Notes under the pieces: model-generated
What the model saw: the letters and a program-made list of their open reading frames with translations, nothing else
Told to the model about the DNA's origin: nothing
Database searches by the model: none
Source: Saccharina japonica
Taxonomy: Eukaryota; Sar; Phaeophyceae; Laminariales; Laminariaceae
Reading direction: 5' to 3'
NCBI GenBank assembly: GCA_008828725.1
Contig: MEHQ01004416.1
Coordinates: 218,455-282,454 of the forward strand
Length of the DNA: 64,000 bases
Shown here: positions 19,926-32,370 of the stretch, one piece after another
Numbering within the stretch: the stretch's first letter is position 1
Layout of the letters: every line of letters begins with the position of its first letter
Position numbers and translations under genes: made by a program

Positions 19926-20239
19926 ACCTGAGGCAGTGCTTGGGAGCGATTCGACATCAAGCATTGAAACATTAATATTCGACGGGATTTATGTTTTTCG
20001 TTTTTTGTACTTTTCAGCATATATGTTATCGTCTTGGTACTTGGACAGTCTAGGACGCAGAAGTAACGGCTACTTGGCGGACATTGTACCGTATAGGGTT
20101 CTACCACCATACACTTGGTCTGCATTGCCGACGGTTTTCTCGATCAATTTTCGACGCAGCTCGCCCGAAACAATGTCATGGAAACATGGCCCAACCTGAA
20201 AGTCCGCCTGATCCTTGGATTATTGAACTGAACATATAA

Positions 20240-20430
20240 ATCTAAGTCTGACTCAAAGTTCTACTACGACGTCGTAGGTGTTGTTGATAGTCCTCACAAT
20301 GGGATTGGCATCCTGAGGAGGTGTTTTTCAAGTTAAACAAAGTCTGACTCAAAGTTCTACAAGGTACTGTTGATAGTCCTCACAATGCGATTGGCATCCT
20401 GACGAGGATATTTTCTAGTCAAACAAATGC
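20240..20430 (+). repeat. Tandem duplication, about 95-bp unit
   Basis: AAGTCTGACTCAAAGTTCTAC and GTTGATAGTCCTCACAATG with GATTGGCATCCTGA occur twice in the same order, at about 20244-20335 and 20339-20425. Confidence 0.85.
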
Positions 20431-20900
20431 ACCAAAAACCGAGCATGCGGCGGAACGGCCACCACACCAGGTAGGTGTCGATGGCAGCTGCTCCACCATG
20501 TACTTGGCCCTGTGAGCCTGCCATATGACACACATCCGAACCATGGAACGGATTGTTATCGGCTCCAGGTTTCGGGCTGCTGTCATGGCTCAACCAGCCA
20601 GCGATCGATCCCTAATAATTATAGTCTACAACAGCTTCGTGTATGTCCCTGGCTTTAGTATACCTAAATAAGGGTCTTGCGGTTGACTGTCTAGGTGACT
20701 TAACGAGAGTGGTCTAGTCGCCCAGGCGTTTCAACGGTGCTGATCCCGTGATGAGGGAGGTCATCCGGCTCCGCCGCACAATACACCTGGTACCACACTC
20801 ATGTTCGTGACACTTTAATTCATGTTTTCTCTACCGTAAGCCGCCGTGGTGCAAGAAATTGAGAGTGAGAAACAGTAGACTTTCGGGTTGTACACAACCG
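20431..20900. other. Nothing recognised
   Basis: No coding frame or repeat that I can support. Confidence 0.3.
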
Positions 20901-20904
20901 TGGA

Positions 20905-21170
20905 CCCCTATCTACGATAGAGGGGCACACTATTTTTTTCTGGAGGTGGTCACTTGAGGAGCCTCACACCCCTCAAAAAAACTATTTTTGTAGAAGAAAA
21001 CAAAGAAAACGTGAAACCCGACCGACGAAAATGCCCATGACCTCAGTGTAAAAGGAAAAATATGGCAACAGAAGAAAAAACTTCCGGCGAGTTTGGGCTA
21101 AGGAGCCTTTAGTAGGTCATTCAGAAAACGCTTCAGTCAATCAAGTGCTACCTCTATCAAGTGGTAGGGT
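20905..21170 (-). mobile_element. F1 element, diverged copy
   Basis: CTACGATAGAGGGGCACAC at the left, CTACCTCTATCAAGTGGTAG at the right, with the F1 body words GGTCACTTGAGGAGC and GGGCTAAGGAGCC between. The outermost bases of both TIRs are worn. Confidence 0.7.
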
Positions 21171-24167
21171 TTGCTTCCGCATGGGATAAGTGGCGTTAAG
21201 CATCACGGTATCATAGTACAGCACGGCAGCAGCAGCAGCGCAAGGGGAATCCTAGGTGAAACACTGTATCATATTCGGTGTAGATTGGTTTTGTGTTTGT
21301 TCCGTAACGGACTTAATATCCACACCTCTCTGGGGTCCAATGGTTCTCACTTGAACATGGACGCCGCCAGTACCTTGACGACGAGGCTTTTCCCTTATCT
21401 TCTAGAGGGATACTAGTTCTGGTCTTGGGTATTTCAATTATGTATGTTTTGGTTTTGGGTTTGTTCCTACATATTTTCCATGCACCGATGGTGTACGGGT
21501 TTGATCAGTACATATATCATTTTTGACTGTGTGTCGACAATTGCTATATATTTGTTCCGCCTTATTTTTATTTATTTTTTAATTGATGGTAATCGCTGTC
21601 TGGTGGATCTACGTACAACCGCGGGGATCACGTAAAACGCACCCCATGTCCACCGAAAAAAAACATTCCACCACAACACATGCAAAACCCAAACCCAGAG
21701 TCCGCGGAACCATCAGCACAGCAGACCAAACGCGCTAAATAGGTAGCAGACAGACGCGGACCTCCCGCACACAGGCCAGTTTCACGGCTGCAGTTTGGCA
21801 TCACGCCTGCTGTGCCTGACTGCTGTTGCGTGCCAACGGGGACCGCGCGAAAAACGTTTCTGGTTTCCGTCTTGTGTTGTGTACGTCTGGTGTTCCTCTT
21901 CGGCATGCATACGGTACGCGACAGCAGTTACGAAACTCTTATTTTGGCCACAAGACTTGGGGGGCTTATTCCCCCCCCCCCCGATTTGAGCATGAAGGCT
22001 AAAAACCCAATTTCTTATTTTGCGAACGGATGCAGAACACCAACTTCTCGATATCCAAATTATTATTCTACAAAGGAGGAAAAATGCGAGAAGTTTTCTT
22101 CGAAGGATGGAAAAAAGACATAAACTACCACACACCACACAGGCGTCCATCCATGATGATGAAAATCAATAACAAGATATTAAACGAAAGGCTTGAGAAC
22201 TGCAGACACCAACGGTCGTCAAGTTGCTCGCTTTCAACGACCCAATGCCCGCACCGCTGCCGCTGCATATCTGCACTTCCCTACCCAGAACAGCCGTTCA
22301 AGCTACATACAGTACATGATCTACGTTAAGCACGTTAGGCGTCAAGGTTCCCCCCCTGCTACTGACAACGGTGTTTCCTCCGGCAGCCGAACCTCCCAAC
22401 TGACTGTTCTGCCCGCCCCCTCCGACTGCCGCATCCTCCCTCTCTGCTCTTCCTCGTTTGGCTGTAGCAAAACCCACGCACCCACCGCCGCGCTTTATTC
22501 CGTGCTGTGTGTTTTGTGATAATAGTTTTTAATGTTGTTTTACGTATGTGTTTTTGATAAAACGTACATGGTACCTGTTTCAACAGTATTTTTCACCGGT
22601 ATTTCACAAAATCAGCTGTCGGGTAGGTTTAGGGGAGGAGACAGCTTGGTTGGGTGCCTATTAATAGTGCGGCCTCATGAGGTGTTTCGGCAATTCCTTA
22701 TTCTTCTGGGCCGTAGTGAACTCTTGTAGATTCTTAGTTGCCGACCCCCTTGCACTTCTCGATTTCTAATTATTATTTATCCTTGAATGTCAGCACAAAT
22801 GCTTACTACTGTGGTTGTAATTTCTAAGAAACGCGTAAAAAATTACGTCGGCGGCTAGGCCGTCGAAGGCCCGCGCCTCGGCCATCTGCGACGAGGGTTT
22901 AAGGCTATTAACACCCATACCCTTAACTGCTGTCGCGTACTGTATGCAAAGACCACAACCCTTGGGGTATCTCATCACGTCGAGAGACAGCCGCCCCGGA
23001 GGCTGTGCGCACCCAGTGCCTCGGATGCGACGGCCTCGCCAGACTATATCTGCTGTGCTCATGTGCTTGCTGGTGTGAGATACCTTCTACATAAAACTGT
23101 ACCTCCGAACAGGAGTGGATTAACGCTCGGTTGGGTCCTCATGAGTTCCTACTGCTGCTGCACGATTACTGCTGTTGGACGAGTACTCGTACGAACAGCG
23201 CAGGTGTTTTTTTTTAATGAATAGTTGTAGCGCACCGACGACAAGAGTAGTACAGCTGTTCACCGAAGTGCAGGACGGTTAGAGGTGAACGCTCACCCGC
23301 TGGCGAAGTGGCGGGAAGTTCAACGGTGGCCAATCAATGGTGTGGGGAGTGCTCGGCGTACGAGTACTCGTGTAGTTGTTGCAGCCCCTATTTTTCGTAT
23401 CCACATTTGTTTCACTTTTGTTTTGTTGATTTTGTCATTCGTTTTTCATCAACACCCATCGCATACAAGTTGGCGACAGTAACAAATGTTCCGCTGAGCG
23501 AGTTCCTTAGAGCCAGCTACGTCATATACGGTATTTTCTCGTTTACGTTTTTGTTTCACAATATTAATATTCACAGCAGTGTTTGGTTGTGATATACTTC
23601 TCGAAGTATGAATACATGCATATTAATACCTGCGAGCGTTGTTGTCGTCCAGCATATATATTTTTACAGAAAAAAAAAAACAGCTGTGAAATCGAGGATT
23701 TCGTCGAAACTCATATTTTCTCGTAGCTGAGTGTAATACTTCGATCGCGCGTACTTCCGGGTTTTTTATGTCCTCATATAGGTTTGTCTATATCTCCTAA
23801 GCTTACAACAACATTTATTTTACAGTGTTTGGTTATGAGATATCAAAATATACATTTAAACCTGCGAGCGTTGTTGCCGTCGAGCCTATCCCCCAAGCCT
23901 ACCCCGCGAAAAGCGGCAAAGGAACTCGTACGTGTGGAGAAGAGCGCCACAACACGCGCAAGCCTACATGGTATGGCTGGTCGAAAACGAATCGTGTTCG
24001 AGCATTTACAGCTCGCAGAAGAATTATCAAAAACGAAAACACTATCGAAATCTCCCCGAACTGCAAGAACCACAACAAGCAGCTAGCTGGTACCATACCC
24101 AACGGATTATTTTTATTTTGATGCCTGCGAGACGTACGTATACGTATACTGTCGAGATACCTAACAA
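21171..24167. other. 3 kb without a recognised gene
   Basis: A C-run lies at 21970-21981. A block ACCTGCGAGCGTTGTTG(T/C)CGTC with a preceding GTGTTTGGTTGTGA-type word occurs twice (about 23579-23655 and 23826-23885), a local duplication. Frames of 100-120 codons on both strands overlap one another and show no domain. Confidence 0.35.
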
Positions 24168-24455
24168 GTCCATTGCAAGGCATTAATTAGGTGTTGCGCT
24201 GTTGCGCTGGCGCAACATTTGGCCAAAATATCGGTTTTGCGCAACAGTCGCCGCGAGGCTAGCTGCGCGCAGCGCAACACGCGTTTTTGGGCGCGCAAGA
24301 TTTTCGCCGCAGGCGAAAACAATCGTTGCGCGCAACACGCGCCTCAGGCGCAACACGCGCCTCAGGCGTGTTGCGGTGCGCGCAACACTCCTTGAGTCGC
24401 CTGTTGCGCTGCGCGCAACAGACCCCGACCCACTAATTAATGCCCTGGTCCATTG
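24168..24455. mobile_element. hAT-type MITE, 272 bp, rich in TTGCGC words
   Basis: Direct 8-bp flanks GTCCATTG at 24168-24175 and 24448-24455 enclose 24176-24447, which opens CAAGGCATTAATTAG and closes CTAATTAATGCCCTG. An 8-bp duplication and CA(R)GG ends fit hAT. The interior has around twenty TTGCGC/GCGCAA words, many joined as palindromes such as GTTGCGCGCAAC, plus repeated ACACGCGCCTCAGGCG. It has no coding potential beyond chance. Confidence 0.87.
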
Positions 24456-24491
24456 TATGAGGGACCGAAGGAGCAAACGCTTTGCATATAT

Positions 24492-24623
24492 TACGGTGGA
24501 CCATACATAGTAAAAAGGACCTACGGTGCGGTACTCCCAAAAACCAGTGTATAATACCTAGTGTTACTGTTAATATTACAGTAGGTAGGTCCTATTTACT
24601 ATGCTTTACTGTGCCCCACGGTA
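24492..24623. mobile_element. F4 TIR element with TA flanks
   Basis: 128 bp (24494-24621) between TA dinucleotides. The inverted arms contain CATAGTAAAAAGGACCTAC and its inverse GTAGGTCCTATTTACTATG. Related copies: 5433-5662, 39568-39670, 40395-40500. Confidence 0.75.
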
Positions 24624-27540
24624 ATAGTTGCAATCGGCGCGTAGTAGGCAAAAGTAATAAACAATCAGTCGGACATCGCACCCGCTGTTGGGGGCGTTTT
24701 TAACGCCGGGCAGGTTTTTGTAGTAAGCCGGGCTTATTTCGACTTATTTTGTCGTATTGATGACTCCAGCAAGATGCAAGATGCATAAACAGCCAACCAT
24801 CGGGCCTTTTCGCGCAATAAATCGGCGGTATACGCTCGACACTAAACTCACATGACCGCATCAACAAGGGTACCGCATTGTCGGTGAAGGGTTTTCGCAA
24901 ACTAACACCACTCCGACCTGAATCATAAAGACGTGTTTCTTAGTTTATTGTAAAGTGTTAAGTTTGAAAGGGCATTTATTTATTTGTATTCCGATTCAGA
25001 CTAAACAACTGAATTCGTGAGGTATGGGCAATTATTTCGACGCGTAAAGATTTCTTGTGCAGGCGGGGAAACAAAGAAACACGTAAGTAAGTGTATGATA
25101 TGTACGTAGAGGTATTTCGTATTGCTTTGCTTTTTTGGGTGAACCAACGAGGCAAGTCACTATTCGCACGGCCATCGCAGTGGTATTACAGCAACAGCAC
25201 TACAGCAGCAGCGTTCACCCACTGTAAAACCTCTGTACGGCTTGGCATCGGATTTGTTCAGAAAAACAAACAGGCTAATCGGGCCTTTTTTATAGAGACA
25301 TTTTAGGGTCCGTTTTTTCACTACTTGGCAAAAACTGTTGCTGCTCCTGTAATGTTATCCTCCTGTATACCAGGCTACCAGGTACACATCGAATTTATTT
25401 ATTTTTCGGGCACAGAAACTACTATAGCGCCGTGACCCTTGGGAGTTCGGAAAACAATATTGCACCCGGTTGCTTTGCATCGCAATGTTTTAAAACTGGA
25501 TCCTCTGTTTGGGTCGTCTCTCGATGTTTCCTATGTCGCCCGAGGTCTGATTCGCCGCAAAAAGAAAAAACGAAAATCGGAGGCTTTAGGAAAAACTACC
25601 AAATACATACCAGGTACCAGGTACTCGTACGTATCTGGACTCTAGATTAGCCCTGGGTCTTTTTCAGATTGCCATGAAGCACAGCCACATGCAACCTTTG
25701 TTTGTTTCTAAACTCCCAGTAACCATGGCGCAACGTCTGACAATCAACACGTTTTGGATGTCACTGGAACCAGCTCCTATGTTCCCTCTTATCTACGTAC
25801 GTACATAGACTATATCTCTCCGGTCCTTTCTATACCGCATACAGCATGCAGCGCCCGGGTCCTTTTCTTAGAGCATGACGCTCTTACGAAGCACTTTGCA
25901 AGTTGTGAGCTAGCATCTAACATAATGGAGCTCTCTGCCCGCTTTATGCACGTTCTGTTCTATGCATCTTTGCGACGGAGCATAGCGAGAGCGGCGGAAT
26001 CCGCGAGCGCAAAGGTTCTTGGCTGCCCGAAGCCTGGAGACCTGCACACGTCATGGGCGAATGAACTATACGTACGAGTAATATATTTCACCGAGACCTT
26101 GCGAGACCACCAAGTAAGTGCCGTCTTACAGAAGCCGCGAAGATATTGCACCCACCTATTGTGTCTCCTGTTGTCGGCGAGCGCCAGTTTTGCCTCGGTT
26201 GAGCGCAGGTGGCTCGCTGGAAGTAGTAAAGGCTTCTCTGCTGGTGGCACTTCCACCACTTTTGCCGGCACTGCAAGCTGCAGGACGTGAGAGCCTTCTC
26301 TTTCTCAGTTTCATCATGTTCCGGTCCGGTGCGGTGGTTGTGGTTTTTGACGCGAATTAGTGGCGTTTTAGTGGTCGGGACTAGGGGAAGAGCTTTTCCC
26401 CGTATATCTCTCAGCTCCGCTCAACTCCCTCCGAAAACTGCACACAGCAGAAGGCTCGGTCGGCAACAGACAATCAACCGACTCTAGCGGACTGAGGTAA
26501 GGAAGATATGATACGATACATGGGATTGACGGTACTCTATGGCATATTTTTACCGGTGAGGTAGAGAAGGTGAGGACAGTACTGCTGTGGGATGTTTTGA
26601 CAGAGTTTGGTACGTGAGGTTGTTGTTTACCACACTTTTATTCGCAAAAATGGTTGGTACACACTGCTGCTGTGTACGAGACGACTTCAACTAGCCCTAA
26701 GCCTAACCCTAAGCCTCAGCCAATCAGACCAACCCTAACTCTGACCCTAACCCAATCAGACCAATAAGACCAAACCTCATCAAAGTGGCAAGTGCCGCAA
26801 TGTGTACATGCTACTGCTGCTGTGGATATAGTTTGGGACTACTCGAGTACGTACTCGTAGTCTTTTTGTATGCCACTTTTGCCGAACATATACGTAAGAA
26901 CCATGGAGTGTCGATATTAGTGATCAAACGTTCGTTATGTTTCGGACCGCAGAGGTACACCATACATCACTGCTGGCCCCTCGACAGCAGTACGAGTCGT
27001 ATGGCACTGGTACCAGAGTATGAGTGACGAGTATTACACTACTGCTGCACTGCGCACTTATATTGTATGTATGAACGATGTGCCGCATACATACAGCAGT
27101 AGATGCTCGTACGTGTAGTCGTGCTGGAGATCGTTTGCCAGGTAACTCGGTGATGCTCATTTGGTACGTGGTGCGTAGCTACGATATACCGGTAATATGT
27201 AGGACCAGGGACATTGCGACGCAAAACACGATGGATCAAAAGGTATGCGATGTTATGGTTCGCTGCCCCAGCGCGAAAGAGATACTCTGTAGTGGTTCAC
27301 TCCGCGTCCACCTCCTCGTGCCCAATCTAAATCTAAATTATGTGGTGTGGAAGAACTCGCAGGGACACCTGAGGTACAGCAGTACAGGACACTTAATAAG
27401 GAACAAGAAAGTTGGCTCAGGCTGGATTTTTTATTGAAGAGTGGGTGCTTTCTGCACTAATTTCAAGATAACGACTCCCGAATGGCACATTTTACTCTAC
27501 AATCAGACTGGCTTTCTTAGTAACTGCTTCTTGGTATAAT
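24624..27540. other. About 2.9 kb without a recognised gene
   Basis: The largest frame, 25754-26290 (+, 178 codons), has no recognised domain, uses mixed codons and ends in low-complexity sequence; I list it only as possible. At 26695-26770 there is a degenerate CCCTAA-type telomere stretch mixed with CCAATCAGACCAA words, resembling the inverse of 12935-12990. Confidence 0.35.
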
Positions 27541-27547
27541 GTATGCC

Positions 27548-28569
27548 ACTAGCCGAAAATAGGTATACCTACGCCTTTTGAGCCAGTTATAGGTACACTG
27601 CGTATTGCACCCGGGAAAAGGCTTCCTGGCCCCGCTTGATATTGGGCCTGCGCTCCATCGTACCTACAAATGGCTCAAAAGGCCAAGGTACACCTATATC
27701 TAGCTGTTCAACTTCCTCGTCACCTATTTTCGTCTTCAAGTGTACCTATAAATGGCTCGAACGAACACTTTTTGGCAACTGAAATATAGACAGACGGCCG
27801 CACCAGATGCCGGGACTGTCAACCAGCCGACCGTACCTATCAACCAGCTGACCGTACCTGTCAACACAGACGCCCGGAAATACTGCCAAACAGTACGAGC
27901 GTAGGTGACGCCGGAGACAAAACAGGTCACCAAACAAACTGGACGCCCGACCCAATCTTCTGAATTTCAAACCAATCCACATATACGATGTTCTTATATT
28001 TCTTCGTGAAGCTCAGCTCTTCTCGTGTTATTATGGTGCCCTACAGCAGTTCTCAACAGAGGTACGTACAGTTAGTGGGGACTCACGCTTGTGTACTACC
28101 AGTATAATACTAGAAGAGTGTAGTGGTGAATTGCCCTCTTGTTGATTGACGCCTTTTACTACCGCCGCCACGCCTCCGTTTGTTAGATGACCTGTGTTGT
28201 CTCCGGCGTCACCTGCGTTCGAACTGTTTGACAGTATTTTCGGGCGTTTGTGTTGACAGGTACGGTCAGCTGGCTGACAAGAGTACGGTCGGCTGGTTGA
28301 CAGGCCCGGCATCTGATGTGGCCGTCTGTCCATATTTTTGTTGCTAAAAAGTGATCGTTCGAGCCATTTATAGGTACACTTGAAGACAAAATAGGTGACA
28401 CGGAAGTTGAATAGCTGAGAATTTGCGTACCTTGGCCTTTTGGGCCATTGTAGGTACGATGGAGCGCAGGCCCAATATTAGGCGGGGCCAGAAAGCCTTT
28501 TCCCGGGTGCAATACGCCGTGTACCTATAAATGGCTCAAAAGGCGTAGGTATACCTATTTTTGGCTAGT
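27548..28569. mobile_element. Foldback element with long inverted arms
   Basis: Inverted arms of about 385 bp (27548-27933 and 28187-28569) around a 253-bp centre. Termini are ACTAGCC(G/A)AAAATAGG and the inverse. The arms carry several copies of a GTACCTATAAATGGCTC word in both senses and, towards the centre, short tandem TCAACCAGC(C/T)GACCGTACC units. No transposase frame. No clear target duplication. The arms have drifted apart by scattered substitutions, so it is not very recent. Confidence 0.88.
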
Positions 28570-28589
28570 TCCCTATAATCTATATGTAT

Positions 28590-30500
28590 GGTACTATGTG
28601 TTTTTGACTTCACGGGCCTGCTTGTCCGATTTTTCCACCAAGCGCCTTCTGCTAGGCATGGAAGATGCAGCCTGCAAGATGAATCCGAATGCTGGCGTCC
28701 AACCAAATACTCTACTGTTTGCTGCTGCCGGTACTAACGCGCTAGAACCGTGCGTGCGGCTGACGCAGCAGATCCTTCGCACTCCCGGATAACACGCGGT
28801 TTTTGAATGCATATACAGAAAGGTGCCACTTTCTACTATCTGGGGTCTTGTTGCTGTTGCTGTTGTTGTTGCTGCTGCTGGTGTTAATGCTGCCGTGGTT
28901 GCTGCAGCTTTTTTCTGCTGTAGTACTGCTGTACGTACGTGCATACAGTAGATACATCACTTTTGTTACTGCTGTAACAGCACTCGAAATCCCTCGTACG
29001 GCTTGTTTAGAAATGTCCAAAGCCCATTGAAATCAACCAGCGTATGCATGGGGCGGGTAAACGCGGACGGCCGGGCGGATAACGCCCCCCACCCGTTCGG
29101 GCCCAATACTGGCGGCGAGACGGATAAACTCAGAGATCTTCCTGGGTCTTAATCCATGTTCTCCCATCCGGCGCGTGTCCACATAAGGTTACTACGCGAT
29201 ATACACCTGTTGCTGTTAGGAGTTTCTGCCCACCCCTCGCGACCGCTTCTTCATCTCGGCTACAGCTCAGGGCTTTAACAGTGGAGCAGCCATGTGAGCC
29301 TCGTCGATGACTAGCCTCCACCAGCGCAGAGCGGGGAGAGGGGAGGGGACCACTCGGTACCTTGGCCGGGTTGGTTGGTTGGCGTGGACACAGCAGGCCA
29401 GAATGAAAAAAGAACGGTGTAAACACACGGGGGATATATAGAGTGTTTAGGACGAGAGCTGCGACAGAGGTACTACTGCTGTGGAGCAGTACCGTGGCGA
29501 GCACAACAAGCTGGAAATCAAAGCTTCGCTGGGTTCAAGGGATATACGTGTAGTACTCCAGCTTCGGGGCAACCTTTTCCGACCCTTTACGCGTCCGACA
29601 GATCACCTGCAGATACTGGCAGATCCTGATCTAGTTTATCTATACCTTAACATGCCGGTGGAGTTAGTTGTCGTGCAGGATCTGTCTAACTACATATATA
29701 TCTACCCAAGGAAACAGATCGTTTTTCACGCAGATTTTTATAGCTTCCACGCGGCAACGTGAGTTAGATCATAGAGGTCAGATTGAATCCATCCCCCCTG
29801 AAAGAACATTGATCATCAAGTGCAAACCGTTTGCCCGTGTCGAGTGTACAAGGTATGGTACCTTTCCGAAAATCTCAGCCTGGCTTATTTCTTAGGGTTT
29901 ACCTCGACTACGGGTTCTCTGCTGCTGATGCAGTATTTTTCCAGCAGTGCAGGACATGCACCAGAGTAAGAACGGCAAACTGAGACTTTTTCCAGCTAAA
30001 AATGAAATTAAAGAATTGGTTATCGGGACTTTGTGTAGAATTCACCCCTTCTTAGATGAGGACTCGAGCCTGGTCCGGCATGCCTGGTTCGTGTCTGTAT
30101 ACAGGTGCCCGGTACTGTAGTAATTCACAACTTCCAAATCGTTTCCCAAGTTGCCGGTTTACGGTAACTTTTCTGTCGTTTGGAATAACGAACACAGGCC
30201 TTGGCCTATCCTGCATGTCGCACAAGATGGTTTGGTCTCTATCGTGTTGTTTATAAATATGAACATGGCGTGACTCTTCGCGTATATAACTAGGGGTTTG
30301 AAATTGTTTGGTATCCACCCCTGCCAGCTTCCTGTTTTGATGTATCTGTACGGCATACCATTTTCCTATTTTCATGAGTGGGCTTGTTACATCTAACCGA
30401 CGCACTGGTTTGCTGTGAATTTCGGAATACGTTTGGGCAGTGAGTTTTTATCACTACGTAATATTGAGTCGGGCCGCTACTTCGAAATACGTGTGATACC
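28590..30500. other. No gene recognised; CTG/TTG-rich patch
   Basis: A GTTGCTGTTGTTG-type triplet patch lies at about 28850-28885. Elsewhere nothing that I can support. Confidence 0.35.
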
Positions 30501-30505
30501 ACTCA

Positions 30506-30532
30506 CCCCCCCCCCCCCCCCCCCCCCCCCCC
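30506..30532 (+). repeat. Poly-C run, 27 bases
   Basis: An uninterrupted C-run counted from the sequence. The assembled length is not reliable. Confidence 0.9.
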
Positions 30533-30740
30533 AACGCCGTGGTAGAAAGCTGTGTGGCTGGAGGTCAGTTCTGCGTCGCTTAACCTCTAAGGTCTCGCAA
30601 CATAAAACCACCTCTACAGGCCCTAGTGAAGCGGATCAACCGAACGTCATTTTATGCTGTGTGCGAGATCAAATATACCCTCCTAATGGGAAATCCGTTC
30701 GTCCGTCGGTCAATTTTGGTCGACGTCGCTGGATTGGTAC

Positions 30741-31031
30741 TGTTATGGCACTGCTGGAATGATGCGGAACCGTTGGTAAATACCTGGTATCAGGTATAAG
30801 AATCGTATTGGTAGTACTTGGAAGGCGTGTCTTAGATGGGAACCAGGGGTTCCCAGGTGGCTCTTGGGCAACCACCAAGCCTGCCTTTTCAATCTTTAAT
30901 CGTGGGAAAAGGAAATAAAGCTGCTCTTCTTCTATCTCCAAGCAAACAACACACGTGAGTACCAACGAGTACCCGTTCCATAGGCTGACCTGGCTAGGGA
31001 CACTCTGTGTCCTTACACTAACCTTATAACA
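30741..31031 (+). mobile_element. Solo LTR-like fossil, about 290 bp
   Basis: It opens TGTTATGG and closes CTTATAACA, a TG...CA pair with a short inverted end. It contains GGAAATAAAG, a poly(A)-signal-like word, followed by a pyrimidine-rich stretch. The TGTTATGG start matches the LTR of the copia element at 60073-60579, though the rest differs. Related sequence lies at 2521-2800 and perhaps 39065-39360. No internal region adjoins it, and no target duplication is seen. Confidence 0.5.
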
Positions 31032-31395
31032 GTGTGCCGTGACTGATAATGCTGTATACACTCCCGGATGGATGAACAAAACTCCCAACTCGACTGGGGG
31101 CAATGAATGATGTGCAAACCCCATTTATGAGACCGTATTCACCCAAGAGAAGCATTCATGCATCTAAGATCTACAGCCTGTGTGATTTTGCAACTGTTTA
31201 GGGGGTCCGATCGACAACCCGGAAACCCAAATTTGAGGTCCAGGACTATTACTTGTTGAGCTTCGAAGCTACGCTGAGCACATAAATAATTTACCTATTA
31301 ATAGTGTTTATCCACTCATGTTAGTATTTTGTTTACAAGATTTTCTAGAAACAATGTTTGCCAACCAAATTGTCCAAATACGAACATGACACCGG

Positions 31396-32078
31396 ATGAC
31401 GTTCCTTGTTTTTCAAAACTGGAACACGGGGCGAAATTTGATTGACTTCGTCGTTTCTAATGCATATAGGAACTCCACCTTCGTCCCATGGCGGCAAAGA
31501 TCATTTGAGTCTTATTGTGCACGCGTTTTCATAGAATCAGTGTGGTCGCAGTTTCTCTACGAAAGGGTTTACCGCAACAATATATTTTGTTCGAAGCGCC
31601 TCAAACCCCCCTTCAGTTATTACGAGTGTTTACTTGTAACCCCGGCCGTCCTTTTAACAATGACCCCTGCCCGGAATATTTCACCAGGTGTCTTAAAGAA
31701 ACTGTACTTGAAGTGGACGCAGCAGCTACCGAGGTAAACTTCCTCGAGGTTTACTCCGGAACGTTTTGTGAATGGGAATCGACCAAACGGTTTGAATGGG
31801 CAAGCGGTGGTGGCCCTAAAAACGACACAAGACAGGCGGAAGGACGCCAACACCGAGTACGAGTACCAGTTTTGAGCGGCGTGCTGTTCACGATGATGGA
31901 GCCGAGGTCTTCGGAGGGCGCACCGCGAGGCGAGTACAGCAGAGAGGCTGCCACCTTTGTTCTACCCGAGCATCTGCAAGGACATCGTTGCCAAAGCAAT
32001 GTACAGGGGGGTATCGTGATCAAGAAACTCTTGTGTTTCACTTGCCGTTGTGAGGAAACCAAAAAGGCTACCAGATGA
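31396..32078 (+). CDS. Unrecognised open frames, possible gene remnant
   Basis: Two overlapping frames: one of about 113 codons (ATG 31396 to 31737) and one open to the stop at 32078 with 187 codons from a non-ATG start near 31515. The second is of mixed composition without low complexity (for example E-V-D-A-A-A-T-E-V-N-F-L-E-V-Y-S-G-T-F). No domain recognised. Its end runs into F1 sequence at about 32050. Could be a remnant or a poorly modelled exon; low confidence. Confidence 0.28.
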
Positions 32079-32087
32079 ACTATCCCA
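32045..32087 (-). repeat. F1 piece left of an F3 insertion
   Basis: It contains the F1 word GATGAACTATCCCACGACC. The F1 sequence resumes after the F3 copy, at about 32390. Confidence 0.55.
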
Positions 32088-32370
32088 CGACCTACTACGT
32101 AGAAAAGACTGGTGCTACGGTAGGGGGGTCGTTTCTAAGCCCATTATTTTCAACGGATGAGAGCTACTCTGCCGAGTGACCACCATATTTCTTCGCGGTG
32201 TATTAAGCATAAACGATTTACGTTGTCGAGATGTGCTTGCTATTAATAGTCTGCGACAACTGTATATTCCTGCGTCCAGTTTTTAGTGAGGTGCAGAGAG
32301 CCACTCGCCCGAGTGGAGTAAACGTGGTAGTGAAAGCCAGGCTACCCCCCCTACCGTAGCACCAGTCAAA
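32084..32370 (+). mobile_element. TIR element family F3 with AAAA flanks
   Basis: It opens GACTGGTGCTACGGTAGGGG (32088) and closes CCCCTACCGTAGCACCAGTC. AAAA stands on both sides, possibly a 4-bp duplication, though A-rich flanks make this weak. The body has GAGAGC(T/C)ACTC(T/C)GCCGAGTG and CCACTCGCCCGAGTGG words typical of the family. Confidence 0.85.

Noticed and set aside
19654-20199. 181-codon plus-strand frame
   Set aside because: It starts in the SINE tail and runs through a decayed F1; no similarity to any protein that I know.
25754-26290. 178-codon frame as a gene
   Set aside because: No domain, no homologue in the window, an overlapping minus-strand frame of similar quality, and a low-complexity tail; kept only as a remark.
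30660-30740. Retroelement coding end before the solo LTR
   Set aside because: No polypurine tract and no recognisable polymerase or RNase H sequence next to 30741.
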